The notes below the pieces were generated by a model. That model worked only from the letters and a program-made list of their open reading frames with translations. It ran no database searches and had not been told where the DNA came from. This document shows positions 41,409-52,885 of a DNA stretch of 64,000 nt, piece by piece. Position 1 is the stretch's first letter. Each line of letters begins with the position of its first letter. The DNA is from Tridacna crocea (lineage: Eukaryota > Mollusca > Bivalvia > Cardiida > Cardiidae). The position numbers were made by a program, and so were the translations under genes. The stretch lies in the NCBI GenBank assembly GCA_943736015.1, contig OX031070.1:20295673-20359672 (forward strand), read 5' to 3'.

Positions 41409-41621
41409 CTAACCCTTCGTGAAAAAATTAGGGAGTTTAGACGACCCTTGGAGACGAAGCATTTTTAAAACACTGTTCAGGAAAGAGAGAAAGATGCTGG
41501 TATCCAGCATTTTCTCCTTTTCCACAAAGTTTTTGTCACCCCGAAAAAGACAAGTTCTGTCATTTGAGTCAGACCTAAATTGTCATTGCAAATTCTTCTT
41601 ATTTGGACAATTCAACATTTT
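41409..41621 (-). mobile_element. Family A copy interrupted at its right end by the 41622 element
   Basis: Runs to 'ggacaattcaacattttt', where AGCTCCACTGGC begins; the terminal segment is not found downstream. Confidence 0.6.
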
Positions 41622-41955
41622 TAGCTCCACTGGCCATTGGCCAACTTTCAGCAAGCTTATGTCAAGGCCCTGTGTCTGTCATCCATCCATCTTCCATCGA
41701 TTCTTGTGATAACAGTAATTTAGATCCACTTCTTCTCTTGAACTACCAATTTGATGTTGAGATTGTTTTACAGAAAATAACCTTATCACATTCCCCATCA
41801 GAATTTTTTGAAATAATTTCATTCATGTTAAAACTGGTTGCCATGGCAACAAATTTTAAAATGTTGAAAACCTTTGAAAATGTTGTTATCCGAAACTATG
41901 ATTATCACTATATGGAAACTCTGTACGGGAAATTTCTTCGGTGAATTCAAGATGG
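41622..41955 (+). mobile_element. 5' fragment of an AGCTCCACTGGC-type element
   Basis: It starts AGCTCCACTGGCC in the T run of a family A copy. It keeps the GGCCATTGGCC hairpin, the 'tgtctgtcatccatccatc' microsatellite remnant and the 'gttgccatggcaacaaa' motif shared with 19245-19262. The 3' hairpin and TCTTG end are missing. Confidence 0.55.
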
Positions 41956-41996
41956 CAGACACATGTTATAACTGTTATTGTCAAAGTAAGTGTCAT

Positions 41997-42225
41997 TTAA
42001 GCCTTTCCCAAACAACAAACTTTTGGATTAGACCAAATTGAAAGCTTTTGCAGATGACAATTCATCTCTTGCTGGAAAGATGATTTCTGTCTGTGATAGG
42101 GTAGAAAACATTGTGGGAAAAGGAGAAAATGCTGGTTACAAGCATTTTCTCCTTTTCCCACAATGTTTTCAAAAGGCTACTATTCCAGACCCATAAAAAC
42201 CAGGGATTGTTTGGGAAAGGGTTAA
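41997..42225 (+). mobile_element. Family A copy, complete
   Basis: Palindrome with one centre change (GGTTACAAGC); both TTAA ends. Confidence 0.82.
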
Positions 42226-43337
42226 TGTTGGTCCAAACTTGTTTCAAATTGCATCCCCTACAACGAGTAAGGTACCAGTCTTAAGAGCTTTGATTGAAAA
42301 ATCAAGCGATAGTAGCTTATGAGAAAATGGGAGTGCCTCTTGTCCGTAATTCCTTGCTGAACATGATGTTTTGATAAAGTTGCAAAACTAAGCATGAGAC
42401 CGGAAGAAAACAGGCTTTATTTCATCGAATGGAAAGCTAATGATAAAAGAATGTGCCTTGATCGGTGGGGAAATGTCATATTCTTACAATTGTACCAAAA
42501 TACGTTGTTTACATTAACTGATTTAGCTGTTATAAATTTTTGAAATTTTACATGGTGCACTCTTCGGTGCAAACCGAAACTAAACTACTGTACGGTTGGG
42601 TGGTCAGAATTTCTGTACGCTTTGGTAATAAATATTAAGTCAAAAATCTGTACGCTTCCGTGAAAATTATTAAAGGAGAAAAATGTAAGAACAGTCTACT
42701 TGTATTTTCTAGACAACAGATGTGATTAATGGCTCAATAGCCAATCCCTGATGAGCCTCCATCTTACTACCATGAAAGTTTGCAACAAATGCATAGCTAA
42801 AATTTTAAAAGGCATCTGGCAGGATTCTAACCCATGTCGGACAAATATCCTTGTTTTTAAAGGTTTGAAAGACCTGAATACCACTAAGCTAAAGAGACGT
42901 CTCCCTGATGTTGTTGTTGGGTATTGTATTTAAATCGGGATGAAGCCATGTATGGAGGAGTGGTCCAGTATAACATGTTATTACAATGAAGACTGATGCA
43001 AAATAGAAAAATGTTAGGGATATGACATTTTGATATATTTGGAGCTCTTAAAAAGGATTAATTACTGTCTTTCAAACGAAAAGAAAAAACTATCAAGGTT
43101 CCTAATTTGAGACAGCATGAAAAATATAACAAATATGTGTGCCGTGCTCTGAGACAAGGGGCTTAATTCATCTGCAAAAAATATTGTGCCTGGATCAAAA
43201 CTTTTTGCTAGGAGTCAGTTTTCTGTATGTCAAAGGGCCACTCTTTCTCTGAATTCAGTCATTCATTAGACTTAACGGATTTTATGTGTCCCTAATTATG
43301 TGAGGACTTGCTTGGTGTAATGCATCACAGAAATGTA
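42226..43337. other. Gene-free stretch with one SINE
   Basis: Contains SINE S4 (42770-42965); elsewhere no feature is supported. Confidence 0.45.
42770..42965 (-). mobile_element. tRNA-like SINE, family S4
   Basis: On the - strand: 'tttagcttagtggtattcag' (A-box-like) and 'gggttagaatcc' (B-box-like). The 5' flank 'cccgatttaaatacaatacc' also occurs at 48319-48338. Confidence 0.45.
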
Positions 43338-43822
43338 TTAAAGGTGGGTATTTAGATTTTTCACATCATATCAAATTAAAAAAAATATATATCACTGAAA
43401 TTTATATGAAAAAACAATACAAATCATCAATAATTAAGGATAATAAAATTACAAACAAAAAATCTTTTTTGATGGTATTCTCCTAAAAGGCTATGTAGCC
43501 TCTTAAGCTATCTTTAGATTTCATGCCAAAAATCACAAAAGCATTGTGGGAATGTTAAGTGACTAGCATGTGACTAATGATACTTAAATTACGTCATTAC
43601 GTAACAAAAATATAATTACTTTCCAATTTGTCTTTTTCGGAGGCCATGTTTGAAGCTTCGTATGCGTATTTCCGGTATTTGAATGAGCGAGTTGCTCATG
43701 TAAAAATACATCGTGTTTCCGTTGGTGTCGACCTGGGCTGTAGTGAATCTCTAATTTCTTGTGTTGTCAGATGGTTAGGGACTACTGGGGTTTTATGGAA
43801 AAAAATGAAGGGCCACCTTTAA
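43338..43822. mobile_element. Second TTAA family (family D), copy 2
   Basis: Same termini and body as 31822-32366, about 60 bp shorter near the 3' end. The shared blocks differ at many positions, so both copies look old. Confidence 0.6.
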
Positions 43823-44417
43823 GTCCTCTTTTGCCAGCGTATGATAGACTTAGAATCAGTGAACAGAATGATACTTTATATTAAAAATTTGGTAGAAAAA
43901 TGTCCTGAAATGTAAAAATAAAACAAGAAAAATCATCTCAGAAAAAAAGAGCCATTAGTGATGACATTTTCCAGAGAGTTCATTAGTTTTCTAAATTCAA
44001 AGAGGCTGATTGTTGAAAGATAGTGATGTGAAAGGATGAGAATTCTATGAGAATGAAGACCAGATGGTGTGTCTTTAATTGAAGCTGACATTTCTTTAAG
44101 AATTATTTTTTATATGATTTTTTTCTACCTTAAAGGCTTTCTTTGTGACCAAAATAGATCTCTACTGTTCCAAGATCACGAAAACAAGATGATCACATTT
44201 CCATTTTCATTATCCCTGAAAGTGCTGAGCCAGACTTTGTTTGCTATTTTGTAGACAGTGTACAGTAAGTTCAAACTGACCAGAATGTGCTGTTTGACCT
44301 TCAATCAATGCTGTTCATAATTTTGCTAGTTCCTTTGAAAAAGAAAGAGCTTTAAAATGGCAGTACTTTATGTACCACTTGAGAATTTTTTTTCAGTTAT
44401 TAAAAAAAGTAGCACAT

Positions 44418-44627
44418 TTAACTCTTTACTAGATGACAAATTTTCAGCCTTGTCCAAATCGAAAGCATTTGCAGAGGATAATTTCAATGTGACTCAAATG
44501 AAGCAATCTTTCTTTGATTGTGTAGAAAACATTGTGGGGAAAGGAGAAAATGTTGGTTACCACAATTTTTTCAAAAGCCCTCTTTCCCAGGGTTGTTATA
44601 AGTTGGCATTGTGTGGTAAAGAGTTAA
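44418..44627 (+). mobile_element. Family A copy, right arm deleted
   Basis: 'gaaaatgttggttaccaca' joins directly to 'attttttcaaaagccc'; 'TTTACTAGATGA' subgroup. Confidence 0.72.
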
Positions 44628-44954
44628 CAGCATGCAGTTATGAGATATTACTTCCTAGTGCAGACGCCTGTCATGACATGTCTGAAAACTAAGAAATGCA
44701 AAAGTACAAATACTAGGGTTCTAGTTAATGTATTTATTTATGGCTTTTCAAAACTTTGTGGGAAAAAGAGCAATGGCTTGGCTTTGTCTTACACAATGCT
44801 TTCCTTAGTAACCCTCAGTGTGCCAGTGTCCAACAGCTTTGCTTTTACAGTCAGTGCAGATCAAGATCAAACTGCAAAATTTTAATATATCTAAATCTGT
44901 CTGAATCAGTGTAGTGGATAATACATCAGATTCTGCTCACCAGAAATATTTCAG

Positions 44955-45183
44955 TTAACTCATTACCAAACGACAATATTTTAGGCTTGTCCTAATTGAA
45001 AGCATTTGCAGACAACATAATGAAAGAGACTGAAAATTCAAAAATTGTTTTGTGAAAGTTAGAAAACATTGTGGGAAAAAGAGAAAATGCTGGTTACCAG
45101 CATTTTCTCCTTTTGTCATAATATTTTCTAAGGGCTTCTTTCTCAGGGTTGTCAAAAGTAGGGATTGTGTAGTAATGGGTTAA
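44955..45183 (+). mobile_element. Family A copy, complete
   Basis: Shares TTAA at 45180-45183 with an inverted neighbour, giving a tail-to-tail pair. Confidence 0.82.
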
Positions 45184-45400
45184 CTCTTTACTACACAATC
45201 CTGACTTTTAATGACCCTGAGAAAGAAAGCCTTTGAAAACATTGCGGGAAAAGGATAAAATGCTGGTAACCAGCATTTTCTCCTTTTCCCACAATGTTTT
45301 CTAGCCTTTCCTATCCAAAATTCAGTTTTTGGTTCATATTTATTCTCTTCAAATGCTTTGAAATTGGGCGAGTCCAAAATTTTGTTTGGGTTAGAGTTAA
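45180..45400 (-). mobile_element. Family A copy, complete
   Basis: Inverted partner of the previous copy; short deletion before TTAGAGTTAA. Confidence 0.78.
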
Positions 45401-45504
45401 AACTTTTTAGACTTTTTCATAATCTAGGCTACTTAACATCATGGCTCAGTTTTGATTCATGTGAGCCACTATTAAAGGAAAATTGCGTCATGTGAGCCAC
45501 TATG

Positions 45505-45570
45505 AAATTGTCATCTGCAAATGCTTTCAGTTTGGATAGGTATAAAATTTTGCCATGTGGTAAAGGATTA
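45505..45570 (-). mobile_element. Family A right-end fragment
   Basis: 'gtcatctgcaaatgctttca' to GGTAAAGGATTAA. Confidence 0.6.
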
Positions 45571-45843
45571 ACTCTTATGGCAGCGAAAGGGTTAGTAGTG
45601 TATCCTGATTTTTCTCTTTCAAATATTACTTGTTACCCAAATTAGCCTGTGACTGTCTGATAATAAGACGGTGCATCAGAGTATTGCTAAATTCTCAGAG
45701 AATAGAGCTACTTAGATTTGTTCAAATCCTACTGCTTACCTAATTTAGCCAGGCTCTGTTTCTAAGGTAACCGTCTTAAATCAATAGTTTAAAGGTCTGC
45801 TATATTTTTCAAGAGTCTCCATTTTTCAAGAAAGTATTATTTA

Positions 45844-46020
45844 GTTTAACCTTTTACCAAGCATACCCATGTTGGTACAACTCTTGAGAAAAAAGCCCTT
45901 TGAAACATTATGGGAAAAGGAGAAAATGCTTGTTTTTCTGTCCTTTCTGATACAAATCCAAAGACTTTGTCATCTACAAATGACTATAATATGGAAAGGT
46001 CTGCATTTCAATCAAGTTAA
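45844..46020 (-). mobile_element. Family A copy, hairpin half deleted
   Basis: 'gaaaatgcttgtttttctgt' marks the deletion; shares TTAA at 46017 with the next copy. Confidence 0.65.
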
Positions 46021-46245
46021 CCCTCTACCAAATGACAAAAACTTAGTCCAATCCAAACTGAAAGCATTTGCAGACAACAAAATAACTGTGACCCAAAAAT
46101 CGAAATTTGACTTTCGAAGAGTAGAAAACATTGTGGGAAAAGGAGAAAATGCTGGTAACCAGCATTTTCTCCTTTTCCCACAATGTCTTAAAAAGGCTGC
46201 TTCTTTGGAGCCGTAAAAACCAGGGATTGCTTGGTAAAGGGGTAA
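46017..46245 (+). mobile_element. Family A copy, complete
   Basis: Perfect inner palindrome with a GGTAACC centre instead of GGTTACC; right TTAA mutated to GTAA. Confidence 0.8.
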
Positions 46246-46454
46246 TCTGTCAAGAGCCAAAATGAGGGAAATGGTTATGAAAGTCTTTGTACTTTCAAGG
46301 AACTTAAGTGTTGGCAAGACTGTTTCACAAAATACCAGATAGAGTAGATGCAAGATTGGACTGCATGCTCTGTATCATCTGATTTGATAAACATTGTTCA
46401 GAGAAGAAAGCCAAGTCACTTGAATTCTTGACCTTTAATTAATAAAATGAATTG

Positions 46455-46735
46455 AACATTCATGCCTGGCAGGATAATCTCAATGGTTACTGGTTAGCAT
46501 ATCTTGCTTGTTACCTGGAGGTTGCAGGTTCGATACCAGGCTATGGCGGAGTTCCTTTTTGGCAGCTTTCCCCCCTCACCTCTGATGCACATGAGAAAAG
46601 AAATAAGTGGCGTTGGAAAGAGAGTTGTTTCAGTACTGATGAGAGAAAGGCAGGAAACAGATAGGTGCATCACTGACCACTATGATACAACTTAAACTGT
46701 TAAAATGGTGTTAAGCTCGAATACAAACCAAACAT
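46455..46735 (+). mobile_element. tRNA-derived SINE, family S1
   Basis: Polymerase III A-box-like 'ctcaatggttactgg' and B-box 'ggttcgatacc' are followed by a body ('aagtggcgttggaaagagag', 'caggaaacagataggtgcat') shared with 55150-55412. The cloverleaf is not intact, so this is not a working tRNA. Confidence 0.65.
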
Positions 46736-47044
46736 TTATGGCTCTTGAGTAATGTCCATGTACTGGAGTTTTAGAGCTGTATTCCATTAGTAAAAAGCTC
46801 TTTAAACTTTGATAGTGCAAATCTAATATCAGATTTACATTGATTTTTGAAAAAGAACTTGCCAGACCTGAGCGGTCAAAAGTTTAAAAAACACCATTAT
46901 AAGCGTCATAATTGACCTCCACAGGGTAAGCTTTGATAATGATGGTATTAACTTATTATTAAAGTTCATTTGTGTGTTTTTACTCTGTTTATGTAAAGTA
47001 GCAGCCAGTGGTTTTGAGAGTGCAAAGCAAATGAAGAACAAGAA

Positions 47045-47225
47045 AACATTGATCAAAAGATTGTTCGAATAATAAAAGCATTCGTTGACAAAAAAATTGA
47101 TGTGGTTCACATGCTTAGGTTCGACTAAGAAAAGGTAGAAATTATTGTGGGGAAAGAAGAAAATGTTGGTTTACAGTATTTTCTGAGGTCTTTTTCACCA
47201 GGTTTGTGAAAGAAATGGTAGAGGT
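47045..47225 (+). mobile_element. Family A copy, decayed
   Basis: 'agaaattattgtggggaaag' and 'aaatgttggtttacagtatt' remain. Confidence 0.5.
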
Positions 47226-47537
47226 ACTCTTAACTCCGAAAATAAATTCAAAGGAGACAACTTTGAAAACATCCCTGTGAAACATGGATGATTCATATGA
47301 ATAACAATTTGATACAATGTACATGTGCAAGTAAAAAACATTGCAGTAATAGGAGACATTATTCATAATAAGCAATTACAAGTTTTCCAGTTCTGTTTTT
47401 CAGAGTGATCTGATGCAAGACGCAAAAAATTGTCTGTGGGAGGTAATATGGTAATTAGGGAAGGGAATTAAAAGAACAAAAGACAAGAAATTAGCAGAAT
47501 ATAGAAAGGAAATAACAGGGGAAAAGCTCAGGTGTGC

Positions 47538-47760
47538 CTCAACGCTTTACCACACAATCCGGAGGTTTAATGACTGAGAAAAAGGGCTTTAGAAAACATT
47601 GTGGGAAAAGGAGAAAATTATAATTTCCTTTTCCCAAAATGTTTTTTATCCTATTAATGATAAATTCCGTCAATTGAGTTACATTTAAATTGTTGTTTGC
47701 ACATGCTTTTACACATGCTTTTAATTTAGAAAAGTCCGTATTTTTGTGCCGAGTTTACGG
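47538..47760 (-). mobile_element. Family A copy, hairpin centre deleted
   Basis: 'gggaaaaggagaaaattata' followed by 'atttccttttcccaaaatgt'; arms shortened to about 25 bp, still paired. Confidence 0.6.
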
Positions 47761-47761
47761 T

Positions 47762-47905
47762 TTTACCCTTTATCAGACTATGCAATTGGGAACATTTGCA
47801 GAAAAGCTCAATGCAGCACAGATGAGGGTGCTTGTCTTTGAAAGGGAAGAAAATTTTGTAGGAAAAGGAGAGAATGCTGGAAACCAGAATTTTCTCTTTA
47901 AAACG
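47762..47905 (+). mobile_element. Family A left-hand fragment
   Basis: Broken off in the right arm after 'gaaaccagaattttctcttt'. Confidence 0.5.
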
Positions 47906-48304
47906 AAGAATATGGTTAGCGTGCTTCTGTATCATAGTCTTTGGTATAGACTGTACCTTGTCATTACTGCCTTGTTTGATTTTTATCAGTCAAAACAAAA
48001 TATTTTCATCTTTATTCAGGAGAAAGGGATATATTAATTATATGTTTTCCTATGGTAACATCTTGTGCTTGCTATGTTAGTATGAGTATAGATTTCAGAT
48101 CAGACTGCACAAAACTTTTAATCTTATTTTGGATATATATTGCCATTATTGTTAAAGATATTCTTGTAGAAGCATACAAATGGCATTGTAAAAAATGTTT
48201 TATTCCTCGGACCAAATCTATTCTTTTCAGTTAATTTGCAGTATCAGAGTTTACCAGCTTTACCAAATAAGCACTTACCTTTATGTTATGGGAGACAACT
48301 ACTT

Positions 48305-48420
48305 CATGCATAGCTTCGTCCCGATTTAAATACAATACCTGACCACTTGGGAGATCAATCTCTGAGCAGAGTTGTCGTTCGTTACTCTCACCATACATCT
48401 CTGCAGTGGGCTAAATGACA
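48305..48420 (+). repeat. Fragment related to SINE S4
   Basis: Shares 'gcttcgtcccgatttaaata' and 'caatacctg' with the - strand of 42935-42965. Confidence 0.4.
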
Positions 48421-48939
48421 AGAATCTTGTCAAACCGAGCAAAAGATGTTTTGTTACTGTTTGACTGTTTCATGTGTAACATTATAAAGTGGACAAAAGA
48501 AATGTGATTCTGGATACATTATAGGTGCATTCAAACTGATGAATTTACCCGTGTACAATGGAACTATTTTTTCCGAGCCTCTACTAATGAGAATCGTACG
48601 CCACTTTTAACAGAAATGGCTGCGCCCATGAATGATGACAGCCGTTTTGACACACCGATGGATCTTAGTTTATAAGATTAAAAAACAAGTTATGGTCCTT
48701 TAAAAGACATTCAGCCTTTTCAGAAAATCCCTCCCTTTCACATTTCGTACTACTTAGTCTGATTTGCGGTATGCTGTTTGAACAGCAAATAAAGTAATCG
48801 ATATTGGTCTTTCTTTCACTGGCGTTTGTGTCACCATTTTGAGTTCTGGTCATGTGATGAAAGTATCACATAATGACGGACTACCTTCTGAGCCCACTAC
48901 AGAGGTGAATGTGAATGATCCTGAGTGCAAGAGAGTGTG

Positions 48940-49100
48940 GGGAGATATCTCTTTGGCTCAGTGGTTATGGTATTGGTCTGGTAAACCTGAAAAAAAAAAA
49001 CCGAGGATATTTGCCCATCTTGGGTTCGAACCTGGCCTGAGGAAGATTGTATTTCAGCTCTGCATTTGTTTCTTTGTTACAGACTTTGTTAGTAAGATTT
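48940..49100 (+). mobile_element. tRNA-derived SINE, family S3
   Basis: A-box-like 'tttggctcagtggttatggt' and B-box 'gggttcgaacctgg' with an A run between them; the body after 49035 is not shared with S1 or S2. Confidence 0.5.
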
Positions 49101-49109
49101 GTAAGACAC

Positions 49110-49445
49110 TAAAGAAGGTTTTTGAAAACACTGTAGGGAGAGGAGAAAATGCTGATAACCATTTTCTCCCATCCTTGGATACCCCGGGGTCTCCCTATTT
49201 GCTACGCTACATCGACCCCTGGGACAATTGACTAATAAAACTTTGAATCGGCCGCCGAAAATCGATACGAAACGTCATAGCGTACAGTCCACTCGCCCAT
49301 CACAAAGTGATGATGGAACCAATGAAAAGCCAGCATTCGGCCAGCGGTAAAGCGAGGGAAATTCAATTAATTGTCCCAGGGGTCGATGTAGCGCAGCAAA
49401 TAGGGAGAGCCCGGGTATCCGAGGATGATTTTCTCATATTCACAT
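49110..49445 (-). mobile_element. Family A hairpin remnant split by the 49169 element
   Basis: 'gaaaatgctgataaccattt' on the left; 'attttctcatattcacatgc' on the right. Confidence 0.5.
49169..49427. mobile_element. Short inverted-repeat element with CATCCTYGGATACCC termini
   Basis: About 60-bp termini are inverted copies ('ctccctatttgct' and 'gctacatcgacccctgggac' in each). ATTTTCTC flanks both sides (49161-49168 and 49428-49435), an 8-bp target duplication. It is inserted in a family A palindrome arm. Confidence 0.65.
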
Positions 49446-49479
49446 GCTGTTTTCTTTCTTTCTAAAGACAAATGTCAGT

Positions 49480-49690
49480 TTTGGGACTTTTAACGACCCT
49501 GATAAAGAAGCCTTCTGAAAACATTGTGGGAAAAGGAGAAAATGCTGGTAACCAGCATTTTCTCCTTTTCCCATAATGTTTTCTACACTTCACAAAACAA
49601 ATTTCAAATATTTAGTCACTTTCACCTTGTTATCTGTAATTGCTCTCAATTCAGACCAGTCTCAAATTTTGTTGTTTGGTAAAGGGTTAA
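49480..49690 (-). mobile_element. Family A copy, left end missing
   Basis: Starts at 'gggacttttaacgaccctga'; palindrome intact; ends GGTAAAGGGTTAA. Confidence 0.75.
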
Positions 49691-50117
49691 ATGCCTTTAA
49701 TTGGGACAAGTTTTAATTTTGGTGAGAATGGAAGCCACACTTTGTCATCTAGCTTTGATTCTGGAAATGTTACTATAGACTTTCATATACCCTAACATTG
49801 CAGACAGCATAAAAACATCATTGTTAAAGGAATCATGGCATGTAACAAGCAACTGCTGCTTTTTTTTCTACAATGTTTTTGATACAATTATACTTAATGT
49901 ACTTTGTAGCTGATTTTGATACTAGATCATACGCTATTTTGGACATCAATGGGTTAAGTATTAAGCACTTAAGCACTGCAAAGATAGTTCAGATCATATT
50001 AATCATCTATTTTTTCATGTGATAAAAAAAGGCCTTTCATCAATCATTTCTAAAGCTGGAACAAACGTCAGGAGGTAAAAAGAAAGTTAATGATGCCATT
50101 TCCATGGCAATGATCCT

Positions 50118-50179
50118 TAACACTTTATCAGATGACAAAAAATAACTGTTGCTCTTTAGCGGTCTATACTAACATTGAC
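50118..50179 (+). mobile_element. Family A left-end fragment
   Basis: 'ttaacactttatcagatgac' then other sequence up to the FB element. Confidence 0.4.
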
Positions 50180-50385
50180 CAGGGTCCGTTACTTCACCAA
50201 CCATTTTTAAGAATATTCTTTGTCTAACTTTTCAAGATTTTCTAACTGTGAAAGTAACAGAACTTCTGATTGGCTAGACCGTTCAGTTTAGCCAATCAGA
50301 AGTTTTGTTACTTTCACATGGACAAAATTCTGAAGAATTAGACAAAAGAAAGTTCTTAAGAATGGTTGTTGAATACAGACCCTGG
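50180..50385. mobile_element. Foldback element FB (CAGGGTC...GACCCTG), copy 1
   Basis: The arms run from 'tcaccaaccatttttaagaa' to 'ttcttaagaatggttgttga', with the centre 'gattggctagaccgttcagtttagccaatc'-like palindrome split over 50268-50300. No coding. Confidence 0.6.
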
Positions 50386-50635
50386 TATCACAAAGTCAGC
50401 AACATTTGGAAGAGGTACCTGAAACTCACATCTTGTGGAGTGGCATGTACTAAATATTGCAAGATATATATATAAAAGTAGAGTCCAGCCTGTCCAAATA
50501 ATGTTGACTTCAGAAGAGAAGAAGAGTCTGTGGGCAAAAAAAGAAAAATTAATGCTAGCAATAATGTTTTCAGAACTTTTTTTACCTCATAGTCGTCAAA
50601 TTAACAATAGCAGCCAAAAGTAAGCGAATCAGATT

Positions 50636-50851
50636 TTAACTCTTTACCGAATGACAAATATAGACTGGTCCAAACTGAAAGCACATGCAAATGACAAATT
50701 ATATGTAACTCAAAAATATAAATTTGGTTCCAGCAGGGTAGAAAACATTGTGGGAAAACGAGGAAATGCATTTTCTCCTTTTTCTACAGTGTTTTCAAAA
50801 GGCTTCTTTCTCAGGTTCGTTAAAAGGTGGCATTGTGTTGTAAAGAGTTAA
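50636..50851 (+). mobile_element. Family A copy, palindrome centre deleted
   Basis: 'aaacgaggaaatgcattttctccttt'-type junction at 50756-50781 has lost the CTGGTTACCAG centre. Confidence 0.72.
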
Positions 50852-51199
50852 ATGCATGTAAATTCAAATCAAATACCATGTGCTAATTATTGTGAAGATG
50901 AAAATCTGTTCTTGTAAGCTCATTCGGAGTGTTAGTCCATGGCAGTGGAATCATTTTCAAAACTAGGTTAAAAGTTGCCACGTTGCTCTGTTTGTTTACT
51001 TTTTACCTGAATTTGAAATTTGTTTAACTGCCAGCAATGATGTATACTTGGACAGACCACATAATAACCAATTGCTAGTGATTATCTGCAGTTGTAATCA
51101 ATCTTTAATGGCAATAATTTGAAGCCTTTCTTCTTTGAGACTTATAACAGATCTATTATCTTTCCTTTTACATTTTCATAAATATTATGACATTATCAG

Positions 51200-51580
51200 C
51201 TTTTCTGGGGCTGTAGATCGAGACATCTTTTTCGGGGGGTGTAGATCGAGACATCTTTGTGATGCACCCTCTATTGGATGCTGGTACTGTAATTACCCTC
51301 CTTTACATTATATTTCTAAAAGTCAGTGAAATATTGTTTTACAAACCGCTTACAAATACACATGAAGCGATAAGCAGACAACCATGTGGGTTTCCATGTT
51401 TACCTTCTCTTCGAAAGGTAGCGACCTTATTCTATTTTTATCAAAGATGAAATGCTACGAGTGATTTCATTCGTTACAGTTAGAGCTGGCTGCATCCAAT
51501 GAAAAAGGGATGGGGGGGGGGAAGTAAAAATCAAGCTCGATCCGTCAAGGGTAGACTAGCATAGTGAATCGTAAGCCTTG
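51200..51580 (+). repeat. Dispersed repeat R1, copy 2
   Basis: The second copy of the repeat at 10611. It is preceded by a short tandem duplication 'gtagatcgagacatcttt' and contains a G run near 51510-51520. Confidence 0.6.
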
Positions 51581-51852
51581 CCTTGACTTTCAGCTATTAA
51601 ATTGCAAAACACTCAGCTGAGCATCACTAGTCTAATTTAAAGTGGATCAACTTTTTTTTGTAAATTATGATTGGCTGCGCACGAGAGATGTGTCAAACTG
51701 TGTTCATGCGTGCATTAAAAGAAGAAATACATGGGCAAATGAGTCTGGCCACAAGCTCTCATGTACATTGGTAATTTACGTTTGATGAACATGATGAACA
51801 TTGACAAACAGTTCAGGAACAATTTGTGAATGTGCATCAACAGTTAAGCAAC

Positions 51853-52091
51853 CTGAGTCCATATTCACCAAGCATTCTCAAGAATGTTCTTTGTCTTATT
51901 CTTCAAGTTTTTTTGAGATATTCACCATATTCACCAATCATTCTCAAGAACGTTCTTGACTTTGACAGTGAAAGTAACAGAACTTATGATTGGCTAAACC
52001 GTATATCAGAAGTTCTGGTACTTTCACACTGAGGAAATTCTTAAGAATAAGACTAAGAATGTTCTTGAGAATGGTTGGTGAATACAGACCC
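51853..52091. mobile_element. Foldback element FB, copy 2
   Basis: Related to the copy at 50180. The left arm is partly duplicated: 'atattcacca' occurs at 51861, 51919 and 51928. The central 'tgattggctaaaccg' is kept but the opposing 'cggtttagcc' is damaged. Confidence 0.55.
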
Positions 52092-52129
52092 AGTTCTTAC
52101 AGATTCTTTACAGTGAAACTATAATGGAT

Positions 52130-52276
52130 TCAAAGCAATATAGAAAACCGTAACCAGCATTTTCTCCTTTCCCAACAATATTTTCTACCTCACTTTTTGG
52201 AACACATCTGATTGTTCATCGCCAAGTCCTTTCAACTTAGAAAAATCTAAAATTTGGTTGTGTGGTATAGAGTTTA
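52130..52276 (-). mobile_element. Family A right-half fragment
   Basis: Begins 'aaccgtaaccagcattttct' and runs to 'ttgtgtggtatagagttta'. Confidence 0.55.
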
Positions 52277-52653
52277 TAAATGCTAAGAGTCAGGTTCTGA
52301 CATTGACAGCTTTCCTTGTTTTACTGTGATGAAGTGTCAGATGCAGTATTTGGTAATTTCCCCTTCCTAACCCCTTGTTGATTGATCCCATGCTTTCATG
52401 TTATCCAGAGGAAGAGGATTTTTGAAAAAGATTTTTGCATTTTCTCGTCAAGCCATGAGGTTTTTAGAAGCCCTTCCTCGAGATCATCAAAACATTGGAT
52501 TGTTTGCTGAAGGCAAAACATTCCTCCATGGCTTTACCATGTACTCAAAAATCCTTGAATCAACAACCCTGGCTTATTAAAATGTTCTGAAAGAAGCAGA
52601 AACCAGCATTTTTTCTCTCTTCCCAAATAGTTCATTGGAAAAATCTTATCAAA

Positions 52654-52885
52654 TTAACCCTCTACCATGCAATCCCGACTTGTAACACCCCTGGGAAAGA
52701 AGCCTCTTGCAAACATTGTGAGAAAAAGAAAAAAATGCTAGTAACCAGCATTTTCTCTTTTTCCCCTCAATGTTTTATACCCTTCTCAAAACAAATTTCA
52801 GTTTTTGAGCCACATTTATTTTGTCGTCTGCAAATGCTTTCAATTTGGACCAGACTAAAATTTTGCCATTTGGTAAAAGAGTTAA
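52654..52885 (-). mobile_element. Family A copy, complete
   Basis: A-rich left arm (AAAAAGAAAAAAATGC), right arm CATTTTCTCTTTTT; both TTAA ends. Confidence 0.8.

Noticed and set aside
46460-46560. tRNA gene
   Set aside because: Box A and B resemblance is present, but the acceptor stem does not pair and the same body occurs elsewhere, so it is a SINE head. The same applies to 32390, 42770, 48940, 55150 and 63003.
52398-52580. 60-residue basic/hydrophobic open frame
   Set aside because: Lies in decayed family A-like sequence ('gatttttgaaaaagattttt', 'cattttctcgtc'); no splice or domain support.
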